A stretch of DNA of 61,073 bases from the NCBI GenBank assembly GCA_017450485.1, contig JAFSTN010000046.1:1-61073 (forward strand). Reading direction: 5' to 3'. The notes beneath the pieces are model-generated. The model did no database searches. It was not told where the DNA came from and saw only the letters and a list, made by a program, of their open reading frames with translations. Source of the stretch: Lachnospiraceae bacterium (GTDB taxonomy: Bacteria > Bacillota > Clostridia > Lachnospirales > Lachnospiraceae). A program made the translations under genes and the position numbers. Shown piece by piece: positions 45,512 to 54,480 of the stretch (the stretch's first letter is position 1; every line of letters begins with the position of its first letter).

Positions 45512-46114
45512 ATGGAAATAGTATGTTTGGACTTAGAAGGAGTCCTGGTACCCGAGATATGGATCGCTTTTGCCGAGGCAGTGGGGATACCCGAGTTAAA
45601 AAGAACTACACGCGATGAACCCGATTACGATAAGCTCATGAAATTCAGGCTGGGAATCCTGAAGGAGCATGGACTGGGACTCAAGCAGATACAGGATACG
45701 ATCGCCACGATCGATCCGCTCCCCGGCGCATGCGAGTTCCTGGATGCGCTCAGAGAGAGGACACAGGTGCTGATCCTGAGTGACACATTTACCCAGTTCG
45801 CCACACCGCTGATGAAGAAGCTCAAATGGCCCACCATACTCTGCAATACACTCGAAGTGGCACCGGACGGTACCATCACAGGATTTCGCATGAGATGCGA
45901 GCAGTCCAAGCTGACCACGGTCAAGGCGCTTCAGAGCATAGGCTATGATACTATCGCTGCGGGGGATTCCTTTAATGATCTGGGCATGATACTTAACAGT
46001 AGGAACGGCTTCCTGTTCAGGTCCACGGATGCCATCAAGGCAGAGCATCCGGAGATTCCTGCATTCGAGACCTATGATGAATTCCTGAACGCTATCCTGG
46101 GAGTTCTGGAATAA
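45512..46114 (+). CDS. thrH: ThrH-type phosphoserine phosphatase / homoserine phosphotransferase
   Basis: This 200-residue HAD-family enzyme has motif I DLEGVLVPE, motif II ILSDTFTQF, a Lys in QSKLTTVKAL, and motif IV AAGDSFNDLGM. The Glu-containing first motif and length fit ThrH, which can hydrolyse phosphoserine and transfer the phosphate to homoserine. AGGAAGGA precedes the ATG. Its stop overlaps the next start (TAATG). No other threonine or serine gene is nearby. Confidence 0.9.
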   Translation: MEIVCLDLEGVLVPEIWIAFAEAVGIPELKRTTRDEPDYDKLMKFRLGILKEHGLGLKQIQDTIATIDPLPGACEFLDALRERTQVLILSDTFTQFATPLMKKLKWPTILCNTLEVAPDGTITGFRMRCEQSKLTTVKALQSIGYDTIAAGDSFNDLGMILNSRNGFLFRSTDAIKAEHPEIPAFETYDEFLNAILGVLE

Positions 46115-46347
46115 TGAGAAGCATGGTGTTCAAAATGGAGCGCCCCGGTCTTCTGCATGAAGGAGACCGCGTCACGGTAACGGAGGGAGTGCTTCCGAGT
46201 AACTATTATTACACTATAGATCCGTCGCTGGCCATGTCAGGTAATATCCCCATCAGAGAGAGAATGATGGCGAGAGAGGGTACGGTGACAGCCATTGAAT
46301 CCAATGCGCGCGGATTCTATGTAACAGCCGAGTTTGAGGAGGACTGA
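46114..46347 (+). CDS. Small conserved hypothetical protein
   Basis: 77 residues, start overlapping the thrH stop by one base (TAATG), so translation is coupled. The predicted fold is beta-rich (LHEGDRVTVTEGVLPSNYYY, EGTVTAIESNARGFYVTAEF), like a small SH3-like or OB-type domain. I do not recognise a named family. It ends 2 bp before ridA, placing it within a tight thrH-ridA cluster. Confidence 0.75.
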   Translation: MRSMVFKMERPGLLHEGDRVTVTEGVLPSNYYYTIDPSLAMSGNIPIRERMMAREGTVTAIESNARGFYVTAEFEED

Positions 46348-46349
46348 TC

Positions 46350-46727
46350 ATGAAAACAATATCTACAGATAAAGCACCCGCAGCCATAGGACCTTATTCA
46401 CAGGCTAAAATAGCAGGTGGTATGTTATATGCTTCCGGCCAGATACCGATCATTCCGGAGACCGGAGAAATAGCTGACGGTGATATCACCGTACAGGCTC
46501 ATCAGGCTATCAAAAATGTCGGAGAGATCCTGAAGGCTGCCGGATGTGATTATACAAATGTAGTGAAGACTACCTGCTTCCTGGATGATATGGGTGATTT
46601 CGCAGCTTTCAATGCGGTATATGAGCAGTATTTCACCGATAAGCCCGCCAGAAGCTGTGTAGCAGTGAAGACTCTGCCGAAGAACGTATTGTGTGAGGTA
46701 GAGGTCGTAGCCAGCCTGAACGACTGA
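46350..46727 (+). CDS. ridA: RidA family enamine/imine deaminase
   Basis: This 125-residue protein has the Rid signature: GPYSQAKIAGGMLYASGQIP at the start, the conserved Arg in KPARSCVAVKTLPKNVLCEVEVVA, and a final Glu in that motif. RidA hydrolyses reactive 2-aminoacrylate and related enamines released by PLP enzymes such as threonine dehydratase, so neighbouring thrH is a sensible context. The ribosome site GGAGGA lies in the end of the preceding gene. Confidence 0.95.
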   Translation: MKTISTDKAPAAIGPYSQAKIAGGMLYASGQIPIIPETGEIADGDITVQAHQAIKNVGEILKAAGCDYTNVVKTTCFLDDMGDFAAFNAVYEQYFTDKPARSCVAVKTLPKNVLCEVEVVASLND

Positions 46728-46735
46728 TATCAGGC

Positions 46736-47029
46736 ATGAATGTGATCATTTGGCTGGTAATATACCTCGTGGTGGTGAATCTTCTGGGATTTGCCATGAT
46801 GGGTATAGATAAAGCGCGTGCCCGGAAAAGAGCATGGCGCATTCCCGAGGCACATCTTATGATAGTGGCTCTTATCGGCGGTTCTGTCGGGTCCATACTG
46901 GGGATGTGGATGTTCCGGCATAAGACCAAACACCGGTACTTTGTGTACGGACTGCCGGTTATTCTGATCCTGCAGATAGCGATAGTGGTTGCGGTTATCC
47001 TGTCACCTCTGCAGATCTCCTTATTCTGA
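46736..47029 (+). CDS. DUF1294 family membrane protein
   Basis: This 97-residue protein has three hydrophobic segments and the conserved DUF1294 core: MGIDKARARKRAWRIPEAHL, LIGGSVGSILGMWMFRHKTK and a final helix. Function is unknown across the family. It lies 8 bp after ridA and 18 bp before the LytTR regulator, so probably belongs to the same transcript. Confidence 0.88.
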   Translation: MNVIIWLVIYLVVVNLLGFAMMGIDKARARKRAWRIPEAHLMIVALIGGSVGSILGMWMFRHKTKHRYFVYGLPVILILQIAIVVAVILSPLQISLF

Positions 47030-47047
47030 CATCATTGGGGGTTACTG

Positions 47048-47752
47048 ATGCATATCGCGGTATGTATGGACGTGGCTGCGGATCGCAAGCAGCTGGAGAG
47101 GCTTCTCGGAAGAAGCGCCGACAGAAGACTGGCGGCCGATCCCGAGGTGCCGTATTATGTCCAGTCGTACGGAAACAAGGACGCGCTTCTGGCTCGTCCT
47201 TTTATGTATGATCTTTTTTTCATAGATATACAGCATGAGCAAATCACGAGCATAGAGCTTATACGCGAGCTCAGATCCCTGGGTGTCGTGGCGGCCATAG
47301 CTCTGTGCCCGGCTGCGGTCGATCTGTCCGGCGAGCTGACTCCCGAGGATGACGTGATGATCCTCAGACAGCCCATACAGGTCGATGAACTTGAGGCTGT
47401 GCTGGATACGGCGCTGAAAGTTGCGGAAGAAAAGGTACCGAAGCTGGACGTACGCGGGATGGGAGAGACCGTACTGGTGCACGAGGAAGAATTCCTCTAT
47501 GCTGAGCGGAACGGAGATATGATAGATGTGCATCTGACGGATGACAGAATGTTATCCTGCTCGGAGACGATAGAGAAGTTCGGTGCCAGATGTGCGAAGT
47601 TTCACGATATATATACCGTGTCCGGGGAACTGACGGTACATAAACAGGAAGTTATGTCAACCGGATTCGGGAGCGTGACATTAAAGGACGGTAAGAAATT
47701 CCGTATATCTCATAAATCGGTTAAGTTATTGGAGGGAGCGATCAGAGAGTGA
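47048..47752 (+). CDS. LytTR-type response regulator
   Basis: This 234-residue protein has an N-terminal receiver with candidate phosphoacceptor D60 (DLFFIDIQHEQ) and a C-terminal LytTR DNA-binding domain from about 137 (EEFLYAERNGDMIDVHL, FHDIYTVSGELTVH). The usual Lys-Pro near the end of the receiver is replaced (ILRQPIQVDEL), and the N-terminal acidic pair is reduced to a single Asp, so phosphorylation may be weak or absent. No histidine kinase is adjacent. It could be a stand-alone regulator. Confidence 0.85.
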   Translation: MHIAVCMDVAADRKQLERLLGRSADRRLAADPEVPYYVQSYGNKDALLARPFMYDLFFIDIQHEQITSIELIRELRSLGVVAAIALCPAAVDLSGELTPEDDVMILRQPIQVDELEAVLDTALKVAEEKVPKLDVRGMGETVLVHEEEFLYAERNGDMIDVHLTDDRMLSCSETIEKFGARCAKFHDIYTVSGELTVHKQEVMSTGFGSVTLKDGKKFRISHKSVKLLEGAIRE

Positions 47753-47777
47753 ATGTCGCGTTGACGTCATCAGCCGT

Positions 47778-48623
47778 TCAGATCGTGACTATGACACCGC
47801 CATCGTTGGCATATGTGGTACTTACACCTCTGGCGGGGAGTAACATGACGGGGGCTTCTGTAATATCCGAGAGCGCGTCAGCTACCTCTTTCGCACGTTC
47901 GGGACAGTTACAATAAGTGATGATTATCTGTCTCTTCTCGTTGTTCAGATGCCTTGTGTGGATGATATCAATCATCTGACGCAGGGCTTTTTTGATGCCG
48001 ATAGCCTGTCCCAGCTGCTCAATGACTCCGTCCACGCCTGTGAGGATGGGCTTGATGCTGAGTGTAGTGGCCACGGCAGCTTTGATGCCTTTGATACGGC
48101 CGTTCTTAATGAAAGTATCGAGATTATCTATGACGAAATAGGTCTTTACGGAGTCTCTGAAAGCATCTATCTTCGGACAGATCTCATCGAAAGACATCCC
48201 GCTTTCGGCATATTCCATCAGCTTGAGTGCGATCTGTGTCTCACCGCAGGCCGCAGTCTTTGAATCAATGATGTGGAAGTTCTTCGGACCGAATTCGTCC
48301 TCGAGCTCCTCTTCGTACAACTGAGCCGCAAGCGTAGCGGCATTGAAACAACCGCTAAGCTTGCTTCCCAGGGTTACTACATATATGTCGTCGGCGTCAC
48401 AGCTGTAGGCATCCATATAAGCCTCCGGAGCCGGGCATGATGTTCTGGCACAGGCCTCCGAGGAGGCTACTCTATTGATGAAGTCGGCCTGATCGAAACT
48501 ATCATCATCCTTGATGCGATAGTCGCCTATCTCCAGCTCGAGAGGGACCCTTACGAAACGGGGATCACTATAAAGTTCATCCGGCAGCTCACAACAGCTG
48601 TCCGCTACTATACGATACGACAT
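47778..48623 (-). CDS. DegV family fatty-acid-binding protein
   Basis: This 281-residue protein has the DegV N-terminal phosphate/lipid motif (YRIVADSCCELPDE), TSCPAPEAYMDAY, VTLGSKLSGCFNAATLAAQL, and IKGIKAAVATTLSIKPIL. DegV/FakB proteins bind fatty acids and present them to the kinase FakA for incorporation into phospholipids. No fakA is in the window. The gene lies 20 bp downstream of argG on the same strand and may be transcribed with it. Confidence 0.92.
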   Translation of the reverse strand: MSYRIVADSCCELPDELYSDPRFVRVPLELEIGDYRIKDDDSFDQADFINRVASSEACARTSCPAPEAYMDAYSCDADDIYVVTLGSKLSGCFNAATLAAQLYEEELEDEFGPKNFHIIDSKTAACGETQIALKLMEYAESGMSFDEICPKIDAFRDSVKTYFVIDNLDTFIKNGRIKGIKAAVATTLSIKPILTGVDGVIEQLGQAIGIKKALRQMIDIIHTRHLNNEKRQIIITYCNCPERAKEVADALSDITEAPVMLLPARGVSTTYANDGGVIVTI

Positions 48624-48643
48624 CGGTTTATTACTGTACGTGA

Positions 48644-49870
48644 TCAGATTATGTTCCTGCCGGTCACTTCCTGGATCTTCAGGGCTCTTACTTTTGATGA
48701 GAGACCGAAGAGATTTATGAAGCCCTCGGCGTCATGGTGATCATACATATCACCGGTGGTAAATGAAGCTATGCTCTCGTTATAAAGTGAGTAAGGAGCG
48801 GTTGTTCCGGCTTTTATGACGTTGCCTTTATATAATTTAAATTTAACTTCTCCGGTCACATAACGCTGTGTGGACTCGATGAAGGCCTGTACTGCTTCAC
48901 GCAGAGGAGTGAACCATTTTCCTTCGTATACGATCTGAGCGAAGAGGTTGCCCATTTCCTGCTTGGTGCGATAGGTATCTCTGTCGAGGATCAGCTCCTC
49001 GAGCTGCTGATGTGCTTCGTAGAGGATGGTTCCGCCGGGAGTCTCATATACGCCGCGGCTCTTCATTCCTACCACGCGGTTCTCAACTATATCGATGATG
49101 CCGATGCCGTGCTTTCCGCCGAGCTCGTTGAGGGTTCTGATGATGTCGGATACCTTCATCTTCTTGCCGTTGACAGAAGTAGGAACACCTTTTTCGAAAG
49201 TCATGGTCACATATTCACCCTCGTCGGGAGCTTTCTCGGGTGTAACACCGAGTACGAGGAGGTGATCGTAGTTGGGCTCGCATGCGGGATCCTCGAGCTC
49301 GAGACCTTCATGGCTGATGTGCCACAGGTTGCGGTCACGGCTGTATGAGCTGGAAGCATCGAAAGGCAGGTGAATGCCGTGCTGCTTGCAGTATTCGATC
49401 TCTTCCTCACGGGAGTTCATGGTCCACTTGTCGCTGCGCCATGCTGCGATGATCTTTAAGTCGGGCGCGAGGGCCTTGATACCGAGCTCAAATCTGATCT
49501 GGTCGTTGCCCTTGCCGGTTGCTCCGTGACAGATGGCGGTTGCTCCCTCTTTGCGCGCTATCTCGACGAGACGCTTTGCGATAGCGGGACGTGCCATACT
49601 TGTTCCGAGCAGGTATTTGTTCTCGTATACTGCGTGAGCCTGTACACAGGGAACGATGTACTCATCCGCGAATACATCGGTTATATCCTCGATGTAGAGC
49701 TTCTCCGCGCCGGAGGCTTTTGCTCTTTCCTCCAGACCGTCGAGCTCAGCACCCTGTCCGCAATCCGCACATACGCAGATCACGTCGTAATCATAGTTTT
49801 CCTTAAGCCAGGGGATGATGGCAGTGGTGTCCAATCCGCCTGAGTAAGCCAATACAACCTTTTCTCTCAT
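48644..49870 (-). CDS. argG: Argininosuccinate synthase
   Basis: This 408-residue enzyme has the N-type ATP pyrophosphatase P-loop (VLAYSGGLDTTAIIPWL) and the family motifs ATGKGNDQIRFE, NLWHISHEGLELEDP and ETPGGTILYEAHQ. It joins citrulline and aspartate in arginine biosynthesis. AGGAGG precedes the ATG. Its promoter (49943-49972) is overlapped by an ARG-box-like site, implying ArgR repression by arginine. argB and argD lie on the opposite strand 0.7 kb away; argH, argC and argJ are not here. Confidence 0.97.
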   Translation of the reverse strand: MREKVVLAYSGGLDTTAIIPWLKENYDYDVICVCADCGQGAELDGLEERAKASGAEKLYIEDITDVFADEYIVPCVQAHAVYENKYLLGTSMARPAIAKRLVEIARKEGATAICHGATGKGNDQIRFELGIKALAPDLKIIAAWRSDKWTMNSREEEIEYCKQHGIHLPFDASSSYSRDRNLWHISHEGLELEDPACEPNYDHLLVLGVTPEKAPDEGEYVTMTFEKGVPTSVNGKKMKVSDIIRTLNELGGKHGIGIIDIVENRVVGMKSRGVYETPGGTILYEAHQQLEELILDRDTYRTKQEMGNLFAQIVYEGKWFTPLREAVQAFIESTQRYVTGEVKFKLYKGNVIKAGTTAPYSLYNESIASFTTGDMYDHHDAEGFINLFGLSSKVRALKIQEVTGRNII

Positions 49871-49936
49871 CTTAGTGTCCTCCTGATATAATCGAATATC
49901 ATGTATATGATAGCTTATGGTTCCAAAATCACGCTA

Positions 49937-49950
49937 TGGATAAATATACA
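49937..49950. promoter_or_regulatory. ARG-box-like operator
   Basis: TGGATAAATATACA matches 12 of 14 positions of the ArgR half-consensus TGAATWWWWATTCA and covers the -10 box of argG. Confidence 0.6.
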
Positions 49951-49972
49951 ACAATACCCCCTTTGTACGCAA
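49943..49972 (-). promoter_or_regulatory. argG promoter
   Basis: On the minus strand TTGCGT (49972-49967), an 18-bp spacer and TATATT (49948-49943). The ARG-box-like site overlaps the -10. Confidence 0.55.
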
Positions 49973-50089
49973 GAATCTTATGTACTTTTAAGTGCCCGAA
50001 AACGCTATAAATACTTGTTGTTTGGACATAAATACGATATATTAAACTTTAGGCTTTTTAATAGGATATAAAGGATTTGGGAGAAAAAC

Positions 50090-50536
50090 GTGCAGATACG
50101 TAAGATGGAGATTACCGATTATTCACAGGTCAAGGAACTGTGGATGAGCATACACGGGTTCGCGATACGCAGTATCGATGACTCGCACGACGGCGTTGAG
50201 AGGTTCCTTAAGCGAAATCCGGACACTTCGGTGGTTGCGATCGAGGACGGACGGATAGTAGGTGCCATTCTCTGCGGCCATGACGGACGACGGGGCTGCC
50301 TGTATCACGTATGTGTGCATGAGGCATACCGACGACGTGGGATAGGTAAATCCATGGTCGTTTTCTGTATGGAAGCGCTGAAGAAGGAAAATATAAACAA
50401 AGTGTCTTTGATCGCTTTCACGCGTAACGATATCGGAAATGCCTTTTGGAAAGAGATCGGATGGGTCCGGCGAGAGGATCTGAACTACTATGATTTCACA
50501 CTGAATGAAGCAAATATCACGGCATTTAATGCCTGA
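50090..50536 (+). CDS. GNAT family N-acetyltransferase
   Basis: This 148-residue protein from a GTG start (GGGAG about 8 nt upstream) has the acetyl-CoA-binding motif A, HVCVHEAYRRRGIGKSMVVF, and the late GNAT segment NDIGNAFWKEIGW. It is a single-domain GNAT. Its position 70 bp before argB is suggestive of amino-acid or arginine metabolism, but it does not resemble an N-acetylglutamate synthase clearly enough to name it so. Confidence 0.88.
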   Translation: MQIRKMEITDYSQVKELWMSIHGFAIRSIDDSHDGVERFLKRNPDTSVVAIEDGRIVGAILCGHDGRRGCLYHVCVHEAYRRRGIGKSMVVFCMEALKKENINKVSLIAFTRNDIGNAFWKEIGWVRREDLNYYDFTLNEANITAFNA

Positions 50537-50605
50537 TCCGGATATAAACGACGTTAATGCCCGGCTCGGACGTGTTCGATCCCGGGGCGGAATGAGGAAA
50601 ATGAG

Positions 50606-51487
50606 ATGAATGACAAAGAAATGGACATAATAACCGCGAAAGCGGAGACATTGATAGAAGCTTTGCCCTATATACAGGAGTTCAACCGCAAGATCATCGT
50701 GGTCAAGTACGGCGGATCGGCCATGAGCAACGAGGATCTGCAGCATAACGTGATCAAGGACGTCACATTGCTTAAACTGGTCGGCTTCAAGCCCATCATC
50801 GTGCATGGCGGCGGCAAGGAGATCAGCCGGTGGGTCGGCAAGGTCGGCAAGGAGAGCGAGTTCGTGAACGGACTGCGTGTGACGGATGCCGAAACGATGG
50901 AGATAGCCGAGATGGTACTGGGCAAGGTAAATAAGAACCTGGTACGTATGGTTGAAGAGCTCGGAGTCAGAGCCGTGGGTATCAGCGGCAAGGACGGAGG
51001 CTTGCTCAAGGTTACCAAGAAGTATTCCGACGGACAGGACATAGGATATGTCGGTGAGGTGACTGATGTTGATCCGAAGATCCTGTATGATCTCCTTGAG
51101 AAAGATTTCCTGCCTATAGTTGCACCGATAGGCATAGACGATAATTTCGATACCTACAATATCAATGCCGATGATGCGGCATGTGCGATCGCAAAGGCGG
51201 TCGGCGCCAATAAGCTCGCATTCCTGACAGATGTTGAGGGATTGTATAAGGATATCAACGACAAATCCACTTTTATCTCAAGAATAACAGCCGATCAGGT
51301 AGATAAGCTGATCGAAGAGGGATGGATAGGCGGAGGCATGCTGCCGAAGCTGAACAACTGTACCGACGCGATCAGGGCCGGTGTGAACAATGTCCATATA
51401 CTGGACGGAAGGCTGGCTCATTGTCTGTTGCTTGAGATATTTACCGATGAAGGTATCGGAACAGCAATAATCCGGGATGAAGAATAG
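50606..51487 (+). CDS. argB: Acetylglutamate kinase
   Basis: This 293-residue amino-acid kinase has the ATP-binding KYGGSAM, the substrate loop [16 protein letters not shown] and the late [22 protein letters not shown] motif. It phosphorylates N-acetylglutamate, the second step of arginine synthesis, and is often arginine-inhibited when an N-terminal helix is present; such a helix ([17 protein letters not shown]) is seen here. It is 25 bp before argD. Confidence 0.97.
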   Translation: MNDKEMDIITAKAETLIEALPYIQEFNRKIIVVKYGGSAMSNEDLQHNVIKDVTLLKLVGFKPIIVHGGGKEISRWVGKVGKESEFVNGLRVTDAETMEIAEMVLGKVNKNLVRMVEELGVRAVGISGKDGGLLKVTKKYSDGQDIGYVGEVTDVDPKILYDLLEKDFLPIVAPIGIDDNFDTYNINADDAACAIAKAVGANKLAFLTDVEGLYKDINDKSTFISRITADQVDKLIEEGWIGGGMLPKLNNCTDAIRAGVNNVHILDGRLAHCLLLEIFTDEGIGTAIIRDEE

Positions 51488-51512
51488 GTTGACATAACAA
51501 GGAGAGTTAGCC

Positions 51513-52706
51513 ATGAATATGCAGGAATATATTTCGCAGGCAGAACAGGATCTGCTGCATACATATAACAGGTTTCAGATCGTTCTGGACAGAGGGGAGG
51601 GAGTTCACCTCTACGATATCGAGGGCCGAGAGTATCTCGATTTCGTATCCGGCATAGCCGTGTTTGCACTTGGCTATCACTATCCCGGATATGATGAAGC
51701 CCTTAAAGACCAGATCGATAAGCTGATACACACATCGAACTATTATTACAACGTACCCGCCATAGAGGCAGCCCGTAAGATCAAGGCTGCATCGGGTATG
51801 GACAGAGTGTTCTTTACGAATTCCGGCGCGGAAGCCGTGGAGGGTGCGCTCAAGGCAGCCCGTAAATATGCTTACACGAGGGACGGACACACCGATCATG
51901 AGATCATAGCCATGGAGCATTCTTTTCACGGCCGTACTTTCGGAGCACTGTCGGTTACCGGTAATGCTCATTATCGTGAGGCATTCGAGCCGATGATCGG
52001 AAATATCCGTTTCGCACAGCTGAATGACTACGATTCCGTGCTCAGCCGGGTGACGGACAGGACCTGTGCCATCATACTCGAGACGGTACAGGGCGAGGGC
52101 GGACTGATCCCTGCGGAAGCCGAGTTCCTGCGCAAGATCCGTAAGCTCTGCGATGAGAAGGATATATTGCTGATCCTTGATGAGATACAGTGCGGCATGG
52201 GGCGTACGGGTCATATGTATGCATGGCAGAAATACGGGGTGAAGCCGGACATCATGACCACAGCCAAAGCGTTGGGCTGCGGTGTGCCTGTCGGAGCATT
52301 CCTGATGACCGAGCGCGTGGGTCAGAACTCACTGGTAGCCGGAGACCATGGCACTACATACGGCGGCAACCCTCTTGCGTGCGCTGCAGTCAGCCGTGTA
52401 CTTGATATATACGAGTCAGACGGCATAGTCGGTCATGTGAAGGAAGTTGCGCCTTATCTGGAGAGTAAGCTTGATGAACTCGTCAGCAGATTTGATTTCA
52501 TCATCGAGCGCCGGGGTACCGGTTTGATGCAGGGACTTAAGTGTGACCGTCCGGTTGGAGACATCATCAACCGCGCGGTTTCGAGCGGACTGATACTGAT
52601 CAATGCCGGGGCGGATATCATCAGGTTCGTTCCTCCGCTCATTATTGAGAAAGAACATGTAGACCGGATGATCGATATACTGACCAAGGCTTTGGAGGAA
52701 GTATAA
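51513..52706 (+). CDS. argD: Acetylornithine aminotransferase
   Basis: This 397-residue class III PLP aminotransferase has FFTNSGAEAVEGALKAARKY, the Asp of LILDEIQCGMGRTG, and the PLP Lys in TTAKALGCGVPVGAF. It makes N-acetylornithine in arginine biosynthesis and forms an operon with argB upstream. AAGGAGAG precedes the ATG. The motif GTTGACATAACA lies just after the argB stop. The downstream solute-binding protein starts directly after its stop codon. Confidence 0.96.
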   Translation: MNMQEYISQAEQDLLHTYNRFQIVLDRGEGVHLYDIEGREYLDFVSGIAVFALGYHYPGYDEALKDQIDKLIHTSNYYYNVPAIEAARKIKAASGMDRVFFTNSGAEAVEGALKAARKYAYTRDGHTDHEIIAMEHSFHGRTFGALSVTGNAHYREAFEPMIGNIRFAQLNDYDSVLSRVTDRTCAIILETVQGEGGLIPAEAEFLRKIRKLCDEKDILLILDEIQCGMGRTGHMYAWQKYGVKPDIMTTAKALGCGVPVGAFLMTERVGQNSLVAGDHGTTYGGNPLACAAVSRVLDIYESDGIVGHVKEVAPYLESKLDELVSRFDFIIERRGTGLMQGLKCDRPVGDIINRAVSSGLILINAGADIIRFVPPLIIEKEHVDRMIDILTKALEEV

Positions 52707-54356
52707 TTGCACAGTTTCAGAAGCCGTGTCATAGCCATATTGATCACACTGCTGATCGTCGGAGGATGCATTGCGGTGGCAGCCGCAGGGTATGAGATCA
52801 GATACCCCGAGCCGGAGGAAGAGGGAGAACCTGCCTCTGCTTATGCCATCGGCAAGGATACTATATATTTATGGTATACCGATGAGAGCCTGTCAGACTA
52901 TCTGAACACCGAAGCGGTGAACTACAGCTCGGTCAACGATGAGATACGAGTGGTACCTGTGCTGGTGTCGGGGCGTGATTATCTCGAGAGCATATCGGAT
53001 GCATCCATGACTGATGAGGAGCTACCCGATCTGTTTATAGCCACCGGAGATACTCTGGAAAAGGCTAACCTGGCCGGACTTGCCGAGCCTGTAACGCCTC
53101 CGGACAATGCAAATATAACAGATGTTTTCTCACAGACCGCACTTAATGCGGTTACATATAACGGCAATCTGGTAGCCTATCCGATGTTCATGGAATGCTC
53201 GGCTATGTGCTACAACTACACCTATCTTGAACAATGGGCCAGAAATACACTTGAGGCTGAGATCCGGGCTCAACTGGCCGAGGAAGAGAAGCTGGCCGAA
53301 GAATCAAAGAGTTCCGATCAGGCATCGGATCCCGGCACAGGAACATCGAATGCATCTGCCTCGGGCAAGACCGGAAATGCGGCCAAAACCGAGGAAGAGA
53401 AGAAGGCCGAGGAGGAGGAAAAGGCCAGACAGGAGGCTGAGCTTCAGGAGAAGATCACTTCGATGGTTTCCGATGAAGATGTAGACGCCTACGTGGAGGA
53501 GCATATCCCGACCACTATCGATGAGCTGCTCGTTCTTTCCGATGATTTCGATGCTCCCGAGGGAGTCGATACCATTTTCAAGTGGGCCGTGACCGATATC
53601 TTCTATAATTATTTCTTTATCGGTGATTCCATAGATGTAGGCGGGCCTTACGGTGATGATCCCACCCGTATCGATATATATAACGAAAATGCAATCAAGG
53701 GCCTGACCACTTATCAGAAGCTCAATCAGTTCTTTTCCATCAGCACGGATGACGTAAGCTACGGCGGTGTAATAGAGGATTTCGAATTCGGCCGTATAGT
53801 CATGACCATAGTTACATCGGATGCAGTCAGGTCTCTGGCTCAGGCAAAGGCCGACGGCGATATGGAGTATGAATACAGGTTTACAGCTTTGCCGGATATA
53901 AGCGATACATCTGCGGGCAGATCCATGTCCGTGACAGATGCCATCGTAGTGAACGGTTACTCATCTCACAAGGCTGCCGCCAACGATTTCGCATATTACT
54001 TAAGCACAAGTGCTCCCGATACTCTGTATGAGTGGACCGGCAAGGTTTCGGTGCTCAAGGATGCAGACTACGGCGAGCATAATGACGAGTTAAAGGTCTT
54101 TGCACATGAATATGAGGAATCGGTTCCTTTGCCCAAGATGCTTGAGACCAGCAACTATTGGGTAAATCTCGAGATGCTGTTCGCTTCGGTATGGGACGGA
54201 GCTGATGCGAATGAGGGTCTGAAGAAACTGTCCGAGCAGATGAAACTGCAGGTGACCGGTGAACCCGTGACCGAGGAGACGATCATCATCCCCGAAGAAG
54301 TCGAAGAAGAGGATGAGATCATAGAAGAGGGTTCAGAAGAGGATGCCGAGGAGTAA
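52707..54356 (+). CDS. Orphan extracellular solute-binding lipoprotein with charged insertion
   Basis: 549 residues from a TTG that directly follows the argD stop; the ribosome site GGAGGA lies within argD 8 nt away. A signal peptide ends in a probable lipobox (LLIVGGC, Cys21). The rest resembles family 1 solute-binding proteins (YLWYTDESLSDYLNTEAVNY, GNLVAYPMFMECSAMCYNY). A ~90-residue Lys/Glu/Ser-rich insertion (about 176-266, EEEKKAEEEEKARQEAE) splits the fold, and the tail is strongly acidic. No permease or ATPase gene is nearby, so import is doubtful; it may bind a ligand for sensing. Confidence 0.78.
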   Translation: MHSFRSRVIAILITLLIVGGCIAVAAAGYEIRYPEPEEEGEPASAYAIGKDTIYLWYTDESLSDYLNTEAVNYSSVNDEIRVVPVLVSGRDYLESISDASMTDEELPDLFIATGDTLEKANLAGLAEPVTPPDNANITDVFSQTALNAVTYNGNLVAYPMFMECSAMCYNYTYLEQWARNTLEAEIRAQLAEEEKLAEESKSSDQASDPGTGTSNASASGKTGNAAKTEEEKKAEEEEKARQEAELQEKITSMVSDEDVDAYVEEHIPTTIDELLVLSDDFDAPEGVDTIFKWAVTDIFYNYFFIGDSIDVGGPYGDDPTRIDIYNENAIKGLTTYQKLNQFFSISTDDVSYGGVIEDFEFGRIVMTIVTSDAVRSLAQAKADGDMEYEYRFTALPDISDTSAGRSMSVTDAIVVNGYSSHKAAANDFAYYLSTSAPDTLYEWTGKVSVLKDADYGEHNDELKVFAHEYEESVPLPKMLETSNYWVNLEMLFASVWDGADANEGLKKLSEQMKLQVTGEPVTEETIIIPEEVEEEDEIIEEGSEEDAEE

Positions 54357-54442
54357 ACGTAATCAGCGGATATGCGGGTGCCGCGATCAGAGCGTCGCCG
54401 GTGGATATCCTGATGAATGTTGATAATGCGTAGGGGGCTTCC

Positions 54443-54469
54443 CTCATATATGTTTACACATTATATGAG
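54443..54469 (+). repeat. Inverted repeat in the leader of the ComEA-like gene
   Basis: CTCATATA and TATATGAG (8-bp arms, 11-nt loop) lie 11 bp before the start codon and next to the GAGAGG ribosome site. Folding in RNA could affect translation. Confidence 0.4.
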
Positions 54470-54480
54470 AGGACTACGCT

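Noticed and set aside
50536-50606. Second ARG box before argB
   Set aside because: No stretch with acceptable TGAATWWWWATTCA similarity was seen.
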